Shown: positions 42,151 through 50,188 of the stretch, piece after piece
Layout of the letters: every line of letters starts with the position of its first letter
Position numbering within the stretch: position 1 is the first letter of the stretch
Assembly: GCF_045038405.1 (NCBI RefSeq)
Contig: NZ_CP173660.1
Location: 806,001-870,000 of the forward strand
Source of the DNA: Sellimonas caecigallum
GTDB taxonomy: Bacteria; Bacillota; Clostridia; Lachnospirales; Lachnospiraceae
Reading direction: 5' to 3'
Length of the DNA: 64,000 nucleotides
Position numbers and translations under genes: made by a program
The notes under the pieces: model-generated
What the model saw: the letters and a program-made list of their open reading frames with translations, nothing else
Database searches by the model: none
Told to the model about the DNA's origin: nothing

Positions 42151-43446
42151 TTGGACTCGACTACTGTCATACAAATTATCGTCTTATTGTGTCTTCTCGC
42201 CTTGTCCGCATTTTTTTCTTCTGCGGAGACGGCACTTACTACGTCCAATAAGATTCGTATGCGTTCCCTTGCAGATGAGGGAAACAAGCGCGCGAAGCTG
42301 GTGCTTTGGCTTTCAGACAATTCTCAGAAAATGCTGACCGCTATCCTGATCGGAAATAATATCGTAAATATTTCCGCAGCTTCACTGACCACGAGTATCG
42401 CTTACCAGTTCGGAGGATCGGCGATCGCTGTGGCCAACGCCGCCATTACCATACTGATTCTTATTTTTGGAGAGATCACGCCGAAGACAACGGCAACTCT
42501 CCACTCAGAACAAATCAGTCTGGCCTACTCTCCGATCATCCGGCTCTTTACCAAGATCATGACACCGGTTATCTTCCTGATCAATCTGCTCTCAAGAGGC
42601 ATTTTGCTTCTCCTGCACATCGATCCAAATAAACCGGACAAGACCATGACCGAAACCGAACTGAGGACGATCGTGGACGTGAGTCATGAGGACGGTGTTA
42701 TCGAATCCGAAGAAAAGGAAATGATATATAATGTATTCGACCTGGGCGATGCCAAGGCGAAGGATGTCATGGTGCCGCGTGTTCATATGACCTTCGCAGA
42801 TATCGACAGCACTTACGAAGAACTCATCGAGATCTTCCGTGAAGATAAATTTACCAGGCTTCCGGTCTACGAGGAAACGACCGACAACGTGGTTGGTACT
42901 ATTAATATGAAAGACCTTCTTTTATATGACAGTTCCAAAGAATTTCATGTGCGGGACATTCTCAGAGAAGCGTATTTCACATACGAATATAAAAACATCT
43001 CCGAACTTCTGGTAGAGATGCGGGATGCCAAATTTAATATCGCTATCGTCCTGGATGAGTACGGCGAAACAGCCGGTCTGATCACTCTGGAAGATATCCT
43101 AGAGGAAATTGTCGGCGAAATCCACGATGAATATGACGAGGATGAAGATGAGGATGTCAAAGAACTTGACACCCATGAATATATTGTGGAAGGTTCCACA
43201 AATCTGGACGACCTCAACGACGAACTGGGGCTTTCTCTTGCATCCGACGATTACGATTCTCTCGGCGGATTTATCATCGAGCGACTGGATCGTCTTCCTG
43301 CTGAGGGAGATGAGGTAACGACCGAGGATGGTGTTCGGCTTGTCGTGGAAAAGCTGGACAAAAACCGCGTGGAAGACGTTCACGTTTATCTCCCTCCACA
43401 ATGGGTACATCCGGAAAAAGAAACAAAGGAAAAAGACGAGGAATAA
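42151..43446 (+). CDS. CNNM/CorC-type transporter (DUF21-CBS-CorC_HlyC)
   Basis: A 431-residue membrane protein. It has a DUF21 transmembrane domain (about 1-190; FFSSAETALTT motif), a CBS pair (about 200-330; MVPRVHMT, RLPVYEETTDNVVG) and a C-terminal transporter-associated domain. Members move Mg2+, probably out of the cell, or affect Na+/Co2+. The start is TTG 42151: a GTG at 42139 is open too, but its first base is part of the AAGGAG site, so it cannot be the start. The region at about 335-350 is strikingly acidic (repeated Asp/Glu). Confidence 0.9.
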   Translation: MDSTTVIQIIVLLCLLALSAFFSSAETALTTSNKIRMRSLADEGNKRAKLVLWLSDNSQKMLTAILIGNNIVNISAASLTTSIAYQFGGSAIAVANAAITILILIFGEITPKTTATLHSEQISLAYSPIIRLFTKIMTPVIFLINLLSRGILLLLHIDPNKPDKTMTETELRTIVDVSHEDGVIESEEKEMIYNVFDLGDAKAKDVMVPRVHMTFADIDSTYEELIEIFREDKFTRLPVYEETTDNVVGTINMKDLLLYDSSKEFHVRDILREAYFTYEYKNISELLVEMRDAKFNIAIVLDEYGETAGLITLEDILEEIVGEIHDEYDEDEDEDVKELDTHEYIVEGSTNLDDLNDELGLSLASDDYDSLGGFIIERLDRLPAEGDEVTTEDGVRLVVEKLDKNRVEDVHVYLPPQWVHPEKETKEKDEE

Positions 43447-43450
43447 CAGA

Positions 43451-43483
43451 GAGGCAGAGTTTCAACACTCTGCCTCGTTTTTT
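43451..43483 (+). terminator. Terminator of the CNNM/CorC gene
   Basis: A perfect 10-base stem GAGGCAGAGT/ACTCTGCCTC with a 6-base loop, followed by GTTTTTT. Confidence 0.92.
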
Positions 43484-43494
43484 CGCTTTCCATT

Positions 43495-44172
43495 CTATTT
43501 CTCTTCTTCCTGTATCTCTTCCCCGGCCAGTTTCAGAACTGCCTTAATCTCCGCTTCGCTTCTTTCTGTGTAGAGTGCAAGCTCTTCCAGCGTAATCTTT
43601 CGGCCCATCTCTTCTTTCAGCTTACGGATCTGTTCCTCCAGCTCGTCTACTTTTTCTACCATCTTGTTGTCGCGGATTTTTACGTCCTTCTGTTCCGCCA
43701 GAAATGCTTCGATCCCCGTCTCTACCGCTTCCAGGATTTTTTCCTCATCCTGTGTCTCCTCCATAGAAAGCATCAGGCTGACATTCCCTTCCTGCACAAG
43801 ATCCCCCAGAAACACACTGCCGTCGTGAAGTTTGCGGGCAATGTCGAGAACTTTTTCAAGCCAAGGGCCCATCTTTTCCCTGCACGCACCAATCTCCTGT
43901 TCATAGTTTTCCAGATATCGTTCTTCCTCAGGTGTGAGAACAGACAGTTCCTTCTCCTCCGCATCCACGATCTTTCCGAACTTTCTTTCATACCCAGATA
44001 CGGCTACCTTCTGTGATAAAAGGTAGTCGTATACAAGTTCCATCTGCTGTTCGCTTAAATGATCTTCTTCAAAATATTTTTCTACATCTTCTCTTCGGAT
44101 TCTTCCGCCATGTTCCTTGGCCTCTTCCAGAATCCACCCCAGTTTTCCCTGAAATTCCAGTTTTCCTGACAT
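43495..44172 (-). CDS. Sigma-70-like protein without regions 2.3-2.4 and 4
   Basis: A 225-residue acidic protein of unclear function. Residues 1-60 (EHGGRIRREDVEKYF, LVYDYLLSQKVAVSG) resemble sigma region 1.1. Residues 78-135 (LTPEEERYLENYEQE, then VFLGDLVQEGNVSLMLSMEE) resemble regions 1.2-2.2, including the core-RNA-polymerase contact DLVQEGN. The -10-reading part is absent, replaced by an acidic stretch. Residues 180-225 (EEMGRKITLEELALYT) recall region 3. There is no region 4. The start at 44172 follows AAAGGAG. It is downstream of the amidase remnant. It may bind RNA polymerase without reading promoters. Confidence 0.7.
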   Translation of the reverse strand: MSGKLEFQGKLGWILEEAKEHGGRIRREDVEKYFEEDHLSEQQMELVYDYLLSQKVAVSGYERKFGKIVDAEEKELSVLTPEEERYLENYEQEIGACREKMGPWLEKVLDIARKLHDGSVFLGDLVQEGNVSLMLSMEETQDEEKILEAVETGIEAFLAEQKDVKIRDNKMVEKVDELEEQIRKLKEEMGRKITLEELALYTERSEAEIKAVLKLAGEEIQEEEK

Positions 44173-44215
44173 TGTATCTCTCCTTTTATTTTTTCTGCAT
44201 TCAAGTTCCCGCTTC

Positions 44216-45031
44216 TCACATCTGCGAAACAACGACTGTCTGATAACCAGACCGCCGAAGTGCCTGCTCTGTACTTGCCGCCTGATCGACGGATGTGAAA
44301 TGTCCTACAAGCACTTTGTAAAATGGTCCGATCTGATTTACAAAAGCCGGGAATCCTTCGTTTAAAAGCTCATTTTTTAACCGCTCTGCATATTCCGGAT
44401 TCCGGAAAGCTCCCACCTGAATATGATATGCTTCCTGTTCACTTTCCTCGGATGGAATCTGAGGCATCACATCCGGGAATGATCCAGGATTCTGGGAGGA
44501 TGTTGGATTTTGCAGCAATGTATCCAATATTCCTTCTGCGATTGCCTCGGCAATGGCATCAAAATTATCATCAAAAAGCTGATTGTCCGTATCGGAATTG
44601 ATAAATCCGGCCTCGACGAGCACTGCCGGCATCTTCGTACGTTTCAGAACAACAAGATTCGGTCTCGCTTTCACTCCCAGATTTCGAAAACCGATAGTTT
44701 CCAGCTGGTCATTGATATCTTCCGCCATCTCATATTTAACTCCGGAAAGATCATAGACAAGGCTTTCCACCCCCGATACCGCGTTGTCGGTCGGAAAAGA
44801 ATTTCTGTGTATAGACACAAAATAATCGACCCCCGCTTCATTTGCCTTCATCGCTTTCTGATAAGGGGTTTCATACACATCTGTCGTCCTGGTGTACTGT
44901 ACATCCAGTCCCCGGTTAGACAGGATTTCTCCGACGGCAAGCGTAAGTTTGAGCGCATCGTCCTTCTCCTGTCTTCCTTTGTAAACTGCTCCGGGGTCTC
45001 TCCCTCCATGTGCCGTCTCATATCTGCGCTG
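44216..45031 (-). pseudogene. N-acetylmuramoyl-L-alanine amidase (Amidase_3 plus SPOR), 5' end missing
   Basis: A frame encoding HGGRDPGAVYKGRQEKDD..., a zinc-dependent cell-wall amidase, continues to a C-terminal SPOR peptidoglycan-binding domain (last 75 residues). It begins without a start: between an in-frame TAA (45032-45034) and the zinc-ligand His codon (45008-45010) there is no ATG, GTG or TTG. The first possible one (GTG 44878) is after residue 44 of the conserved part. Homologues have eight or nine more residues (a beta strand and the start) before HGG. The MATE stop codon lies three bases further upstream. It is probably a deletion remnant; a sequencing error cannot be excluded. 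The rest of the catalytic domain looks intact. Confidence 0.72.
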
Positions 45032-45036
45032 TTATC

Positions 45037-46434
45037 CTATGCCTCCGCCTTTTCCTCACTCTTTGTTCCTTTTTCCATTCTTTTCAAAAGTTTTCGGAAT
45101 TGAACAAAAAACATTGTAGCTGTCGTTGCCACCGCAAGTGTATCTGCGACTGGTTCCGCCAAAAATACAGCCATCGCTTTGTCTGTAAAGAATAGCGGAA
45201 GGACAAAAATCAAAGGAATCAGCAGAATGATCTTACGAAGGACAGCAAGAAACAGGGATGTCTTCGCATTTCCAAGTGCAATGAATGTCTGCTGACATGC
45301 AACCTGGATACCAAAGATCAAAGACATTGCCATATAGATCCGCATCGCCCATTCCGTATAGGCAGAAAGATCCGCATCAGATGTAAAGATCATAATGAAT
45401 GCCTGCGGCACAAAAACCGCCACTGCCCAAAGCAGTGTTGAGTAGATCACGCAGGCACGCAGGAGAAGAAAGAACGCTTTCTTCACTCGTTCCATATTAC
45501 CTGCACCATAGTTGAAGCTGACAATCGGCTGGGCTCCCTGTGTAAGTCCCTGAAGCGGCAGCATGGAAAACTGCATCACACTGCTCAGGATCGTCATCGC
45601 TCCTACCGCAATATCCCCGCCATATCGAAGCAATGAGGAGTTGAAGCACACTGTGATTGCTCCTTCCGTGGCCTGCATGATAAACGGAGACATCCCAAGC
45701 GCCAGGCATGATCCGTAAAGTCTCGGGTCAATTTTCAGATATTTCTTTCGGATCTTCAGCGTCGTCTTCTTTCCAGTCAGGAACAGGAGTACCCACACAG
45801 CTGAGAGCGCCTGAGAAATGATGGTTGCCAGAGCTGCCCCGCTTACTCCCATATCAAATCCAAAAATAAAAATCGGGTCCAGAATGATATTTGTAACCGC
45901 CCCTATAACAACACTCAGCATACTTGTTCCCGCAAACCCCTGAGTCGTGATAAATGTGTTGAGTCCAAGTGCGATCTGTACGAAAAGTGTGCCGCAGGCA
46001 TAAATCTTCATATAAGTATCTGCATAGCCAATCGTATTCTCACTTGCGCCGAAAAGCATCAGCAGATCTCTTCCAAAAATAAGGAGCAAAACCGTCAGGA
46101 TCAATCCCGCTGCAATCGTTCCGCTTGTACAGTTTCCCAAGATCTTCTCAGCCGTCTCACGATCGCCTTTTCCCATCATAATGGAGGCTTTCGGCGCACC
46201 TCCCATCGCCATTAAAGCCGCAAATGCACTGATGACCATAATGATCGGAAACGTGACACCCACTCCTGTCAGAGCCGCAGCTCCGATTTTCGGGATATGC
46301 CCGATATACATTCTGTCTACCATATTATAAAGTACGTTTACAATCTGGGCTGTAATTGCCGGAACAGCCAACCGGAACAAAAGTCTGCCTACCGGATCTT
46401 TCCCAAGATTCGTCTCTTTCTTTTGCTTTGCCAT
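45037..46434 (-). CDS. MATE-family efflux transporter
   Basis: A 465-residue protein with 12 predicted membrane segments, in two homologous halves of six. It starts with the cytoplasmic KKETNLGKDPVGRLLFRLAVP, and conserved elements of the DinF/NorM group are seen (for example MVDRMYIGHIPKIGAAALTG). Cation-coupled drug export is the usual role. Its C-terminus is Lys/Glu-rich (EKGTKSEEKAEA). Its last codon lies three bases before the frame of the truncated amidase, so one transcript is likely. Confidence 0.93.
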   Translation of the reverse strand: MAKQKKETNLGKDPVGRLLFRLAVPAITAQIVNVLYNMVDRMYIGHIPKIGAAALTGVGVTFPIIMVISAFAALMAMGGAPKASIMMGKGDRETAEKILGNCTSGTIAAGLILTVLLLIFGRDLLMLFGASENTIGYADTYMKIYACGTLFVQIALGLNTFITTQGFAGTSMLSVVIGAVTNIILDPIFIFGFDMGVSGAALATIISQALSAVWVLLFLTGKKTTLKIRKKYLKIDPRLYGSCLALGMSPFIMQATEGAITVCFNSSLLRYGGDIAVGAMTILSSVMQFSMLPLQGLTQGAQPIVSFNYGAGNMERVKKAFFLLLRACVIYSTLLWAVAVFVPQAFIMIFTSDADLSAYTEWAMRIYMAMSLIFGIQVACQQTFIALGNAKTSLFLAVLRKIILLIPLIFVLPLFFTDKAMAVFLAEPVADTLAVATTATMFFVQFRKLLKRMEKGTKSEEKAEA

Positions 46435-46502
46435 GTTTCCTCTTCCTCTCTTATTAATGTCATAGGCACATTAACACGCCGGTGCAAAAGCCTGTATCTT
46501 TT

Positions 46503-46531
46503 AGTATAGTTCAGAATAAAACAGATGTCCA
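46503..46531 (-). promoter_or_regulatory. Promoter of the MATE gene
   Basis: Minus strand: TGGACA (46526-46531), 17 bases, TATACT (46503-46508); the start codon is about 70 bases on. Confidence 0.55.
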
Positions 46532-46611
46532 CACCTGTTTTGCCGCTTTACATATCCGCACATCTTTCATCCGCCCTGTCCTGCATCAAGCATAATAGAA
46601 ACAGCCATAAA

Positions 46612-46658
46612 AAAACTCCCGCATATGTGTTTTTATAACAACATATGCGAGAAGTTTT
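46612..46658 (-). terminator. Terminator of the ECF-sigma/YARHG gene
   Basis: A nine-base core stem CGCATATGT/ACATATGCG (46620-46628 with 46641-46649), extended by AAAACT/AGTTTT. It lies about 20 bases past the stop codon. Confidence 0.85.
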
Positions 46659-46676
46659 ATTTCTGTGATAAAACAT

Positions 46677-48224
46677 CTATTCATCCGCCTGGCTCTCCGC
46701 CTGAAGAATGCGGTTGCTGTTTTCTATCTCATACTGATTGAGCTGCACATTTTGGGTAAATTCTTCTGCTGTATATTTTGGGTCATACCAGTCTTTTGAT
46801 GAAAACCATTCATTTAAATCTTTTGTCTGAAATGCTCTCCCCCTTCGGGCAAAGATTTCATTTCTCCCTAATCGCAGCTCCTGTCTCGTCTTTCCCTCAA
46901 AGTCTTTTTCTGTGAGAAGACGCTTATCACTGTCCGGGAATATATAGTCTCCAGACACCTCCATCTCTTCCTCCTGGGCATCTTCTTCTGTCATCCTCTC
47001 GCCATAGTACGCATCCCTTTTCATCGTACACTCCATTTCAGCAGTCAACCCTTGAGGCTGCGTTCCCGACGCCGGCTTTACCGATACTTTCAGGGCATCA
47101 TCAAGAAATTCGATAACTCCTTCCATCCTGTTTCCGCTTTCATCGGAGAAGGTAAAGGATGCTTTTTTGTCAAATACAACTCCCGTCACGTCGTTGGCAC
47201 CACGGAATGCATAATCTTCTTCTGCCCCATAGGTATGCCGGATGTCAAAAATGATCTTTTGATTCCCTGCCGTCTTGATGTTGATTTCGTCCAGTCCGTC
47301 TGAATCCATGACAGTATTGTCTGCATTTGCCTCGTCGCACCAGTTTCCTCTGTAGCTTGCAAGGCTCCATTTTTCCTCCCCTGTTTCTTTTTGCCCCTGC
47401 TCTTTTTTTGTCTCGGCTCCGTTTTTTGCCACATGCTGTCCCAGATAGTGTCCGCCAGCCGCTGCAAGACCGATCAAAACGGCTGCTCCGGTCAGGATTG
47501 CAATCAACCATTTAAATGAAAATCCCTTTTTATCATCCTTTCCTTCTTCCTCTGCGTAGTCCAATCCTTCCTGAATCTCCAGATAAAGATCGTCCAGTTT
47601 CGTCTGTCGTATTTCTTCTTCCGCATCTTCTCTCAAAAGCTCAAACATCAGGTACATCATCTCTTCGGAGACATCGACACTTTCATATCCTTTCTCCGCA
47701 CACCTAAGTCCAAGCTCAATCCTTGCATACTCCCGAATTCCCTGCACCTTCTCTTCCGCAATTCTGAAAATGCGGGCCACGTCTTCCGTCTTCCACTTTT
47801 CGTAATAGCAAGCAAGACAAATCAGCCTTCCGGCAGAGCCGAGTTTCTTATATCCACTTTTCAGTATCTTTGCTATCTTTTGCTTTTCTGCAGTTGTGTC
47901 CGGTTTAGATACTCCTTCCCAAGGCGGAGCTGTGTTTTCCTCTTCCAGGTTGAGTCCCTTTTTCTTTCTGCATTCTCTTTCTCCCAGTTTATACAAAACC
48001 GTATACAGCCACTTTTCCATCTTGGAATTGTCCTGTAGTGTCTGTATGGTCCGGAATACAACAAGGTACACCTGTTTTACCAAAGCTTTTGCTTCTCCGC
48101 GGTTTCCCATCATTAGTCTGGCCCTGAAATATACATCTTCACAAGTTTCCGTGTATATCCGATCGAATCCTTCTATCTCTCCTTGTTTTGCCAATTCTAC
48201 TGCTGTCTTAAGATTTTCTCTCAT
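46677..48224 (-). CDS. Membrane-tethered ECF sigma factor-like protein with extracellular YARHG domain
   Basis: A 515-residue fusion. Residues 15-90 match ECF sigma region 2 (EAKALVKQVYLVVFRTIQTL, then MEKWLYTVLYKLGERECR). Residues 120-180 match region 4 with its helix-turn-helix (TEDVARIFRIAEEKVQGIREYAR). One transmembrane helix lies near 240-265. Outside the cell are a beta-rich domain (about 285-400) and a C-terminal YARHG domain (RLGRNEIFARRGRAF...WFSSKDWYDPKY, about 440-505). The start at 48224 has GGGAG seven bases upstream, overlapping the stop of the YgjP-like gene. No anti-sigma gene is near, so the protein may hold itself at the membrane until released. Confidence 0.75.
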   Translation of the reverse strand: MRENLKTAVELAKQGEIEGFDRIYTETCEDVYFRARLMMGNRGEAKALVKQVYLVVFRTIQTLQDNSKMEKWLYTVLYKLGERECRKKKGLNLEEENTAPPWEGVSKPDTTAEKQKIAKILKSGYKKLGSAGRLICLACYYEKWKTEDVARIFRIAEEKVQGIREYARIELGLRCAEKGYESVDVSEEMMYLMFELLREDAEEEIRQTKLDDLYLEIQEGLDYAEEEGKDDKKGFSFKWLIAILTGAAVLIGLAAAGGHYLGQHVAKNGAETKKEQGQKETGEEKWSLASYRGNWCDEANADNTVMDSDGLDEINIKTAGNQKIIFDIRHTYGAEEDYAFRGANDVTGVVFDKKASFTFSDESGNRMEGVIEFLDDALKVSVKPASGTQPQGLTAEMECTMKRDAYYGERMTEEDAQEEEMEVSGDYIFPDSDKRLLTEKDFEGKTRQELRLGRNEIFARRGRAFQTKDLNEWFSSKDWYDPKYTAEEFTQNVQLNQYEIENSNRILQAESQADE

Positions 48225-48226
48225 AC

Positions 48227-48937
48227 TTACTCCCACTCAACTTTCCCTGCATTGTCTTTCAGCCACTTTCTGTATTGTCTGTAATCCGGCATGATCCGCT
48301 CCACCTCGCCCCAAAACGCCTTGGAATGATTCATCTCTTTCAGGTGGCACAACTCATGTATGATCACATAATCGATCACTTTCTCCGGAAGCATGATCAA
48401 TTTCCAATTAAAATTCACATTCCGTCTGCTGCTGCAGCTCCCCCAACGTTTCCTTTGGGTCTTGACGGTAATTCTGTTCGGCACATAGCCAGTCTGTTCC
48501 GAAATCTGTCTCACTCTCTCTGCGATATGTTCTTTCGCCTTTTCCCGATACCATTTTTCCAGTCTCCTGCACCTCTCATCAGAGGAAGTAAAAGCTCCGC
48601 CAATCAGAAGATCCTTCCCCGAAATCCGTACTCCCCTGTCCGTTTGCTTCCCCGTATTCAAAGTATACTCGTTTCCCAGATAAAAATACGTCTCCCCATC
48701 CGCAAATTTCTTAGGTTGGCAATCCGCGTTTTGCTCTCCAGCCTTACCTACATGCTTCTGTATCCAGGCGGACTTTTCAGACAAAAAATTCTCAATGGCC
48801 GGTCTCGACATCCAGTATGGAGCTTTTACCCCTACCTTACCGTTTCGAAAAACGACCACTTCCACTGTCTTTCTCTTTGTCCTTGTAAGATCATAATCAA
48901 ACATGATCGCATCATCTTTTCGGAAACAGCGCTTCAC
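48227..48937 (-). CDS. YgjP/M48-type metal-dependent protein (DUF45)
   Basis: A 236-residue protein with the zinc-binding HELCHLKEMNHS motif (HExxH with a third His) near residue 180 and the conserved RKRWGSCS signature. DUF45 proteins resemble zinc metallopeptidases; E. coli YgjP has been described as a UTP-hydrolysing enzyme, so proteolysis is not certain. I chose GTG 48937 because GGGGGAG lies six bases before it; TTG 48994 (AAAGGAT site) and ATG 48904 (poor site, but nearest to homologues) are possible. It is two bases from the ECF-YARHG gene and must be co-transcribed. Confidence 0.85.
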   Translation of the reverse strand: MKRCFRKDDAIMFDYDLTRTKRKTVEVVVFRNGKVGVKAPYWMSRPAIENFLSEKSAWIQKHVGKAGEQNADCQPKKFADGETYFYLGNEYTLNTGKQTDRGVRISGKDLLIGGAFTSSDERCRRLEKWYREKAKEHIAERVRQISEQTGYVPNRITVKTQRKRWGSCSSRRNVNFNWKLIMLPEKVIDYVIIHELCHLKEMNHSKAFWGEVERIMPDYRQYRKWLKDNAGKVEWE

Positions 48938-49015
48938 TCTTTTCTCCCCCAGTCCCTTTCTTTCTATTATCGTCTTTTTCTCCTGTTTGCGCAATACTTT
49001 TATCCTTTATATGCC

Positions 49016-49055
49016 AAAAAGCGGGCCGCACTTCCAATGTCACGGTCCGCCTTCC
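49016..49055 (-). terminator. Terminator of the lipoprotein trigger-factor gene
   Basis: A stem GCGGACCG/CGGCCCGC with one mismatch, a 14-base loop and TTTTT on the minus strand, directly after the stop codon. Confidence 0.82.
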
Positions 49056-49058
49056 TTC

Positions 49059-50111
49059 TTACTTATCATCTTTTTTTATCTTTGCATTGTCCCACAGCCA
49101 ATTTACCGTTTCTTCCCGCTGCACATTTGATTTGATCTCCTCATCGGTATTCTGACTTTTTAAGTCTTCAACCGAAATCTGATTCAAAGCAGCGTAGTCT
49201 TTCAGCCATTGATCGATGTCTTTGTCCGATACACTCACTCCTTCTTCTTTTGCGATCAGATCCAGAGCTTCCTGGCGTTTGATGACATCTTTGATCTGTT
49301 TATCCAATTCAGTCTCAAATGTTTTCTCATCCATTCCTGTGTATTGCTGTATCACATCTGCATACTCAACCTGCATTGCATCTGCAATCTGCTGATACTG
49401 ACTTTTCATCATCTCCGTGTATTCTTCTACCTTTTTTTCCGGATACTTTTTCACTTCGACATTTTCCATCAATGTCTTCTCAATAGCACTTTGCTTTGCA
49501 GACTGATAGTCACTCTCTGCTTTGAGTTCCAGCATCTCTTTGATCTCTTTTTTGTATTCGGAGACAGTTGTCTTTTCTCCTTTTACCATCGTCACAAAGT
49601 CGTCGTTGACTTCCGGCAGGTTTTTCTGCTGGATCTTCTTCAGAGTAACACTGAATACGACCGGCTGCCCGCTCAGCTCTTCATTTCTGTAGTTATCCGG
49701 GAATGTCAAATTGAGATCAAAACTCTCTCCCGTCTTATGTCCGATAATCCCTTCCTCAAATCCATCGATGAAGGTTCCGGATCCTATCTCCAGCTGCTGG
49801 TCTTGAGCAGTGCCGCCCTCAAAAGCCACCCCGTCCTTTTTCCCACTGTAATCAATCGTGACGGTATCTCCATCCTGCACCGCCCGGTCTGTCACATCGG
49901 TGTAAGTGGCGTAAGACTGCCGCATGTTTTCGATCTGTGTATCAACGTCCGCATCAGTTACTTTCGTTTTTTCCACATTATCCACTTCAATGCCTTTATA
50001 GCCTGTGATCTTTACATAGTCATTTTCGATTTCTTTTGGCGCACATCCTGCAAATGCAACCACGGCCGCCATACACACTCCGGCCATCACTGCTGTCATT
50101 CTTTTTTTCAT
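49059..50111 (-). CDS. Lipoprotein foldase: FKBP-type PPIase with trigger-factor C-domain
   Basis: A 350-residue exported lipoprotein. The signal peptide ends in a lipobox (AFAGC), so Cys22 would be lipidated and the protein anchored outside the membrane. Residues 90-165 form an FKBP peptidyl-prolyl isomerase domain (DGDTVTIDYSGKKDG, GFEEGIIGHKTGE). Residues 165-350 resemble the C-terminal chaperone arm of trigger factor. The ribosome-binding N-domain of true trigger factor is missing. It probably helps fold secreted proteins, as PrsA does. It is a single gene with its own promoter. Confidence 0.88.
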   Translation of the reverse strand: MKKRMTAVMAGVCMAAVVAFAGCAPKEIENDYVKITGYKGIEVDNVEKTKVTDADVDTQIENMRQSYATYTDVTDRAVQDGDTVTIDYSGKKDGVAFEGGTAQDQQLEIGSGTFIDGFEEGIIGHKTGESFDLNLTFPDNYRNEELSGQPVVFSVTLKKIQQKNLPEVNDDFVTMVKGEKTTVSEYKKEIKEMLELKAESDYQSAKQSAIEKTLMENVEVKKYPEKKVEEYTEMMKSQYQQIADAMQVEYADVIQQYTGMDEKTFETELDKQIKDVIKRQEALDLIAKEEGVSVSDKDIDQWLKDYAALNQISVEDLKSQNTDEEIKSNVQREETVNWLWDNAKIKKDDK

Positions 50112-50149
50112 TTATAGTCTCCTTTTTTCTCAAATCATACACAACAACT

Positions 50150-50178
50150 GTTATATCATATCTTCCATCTCTTTACAA
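50150..50178 (-). promoter_or_regulatory. Promoter of the lipoprotein foldase gene
   Basis: Minus strand: TTGTAA (50173-50178), 17 bases, TATAAC (50150-50155). Confidence 0.6.
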
Positions 50179-50188
50179 GATATATTCC

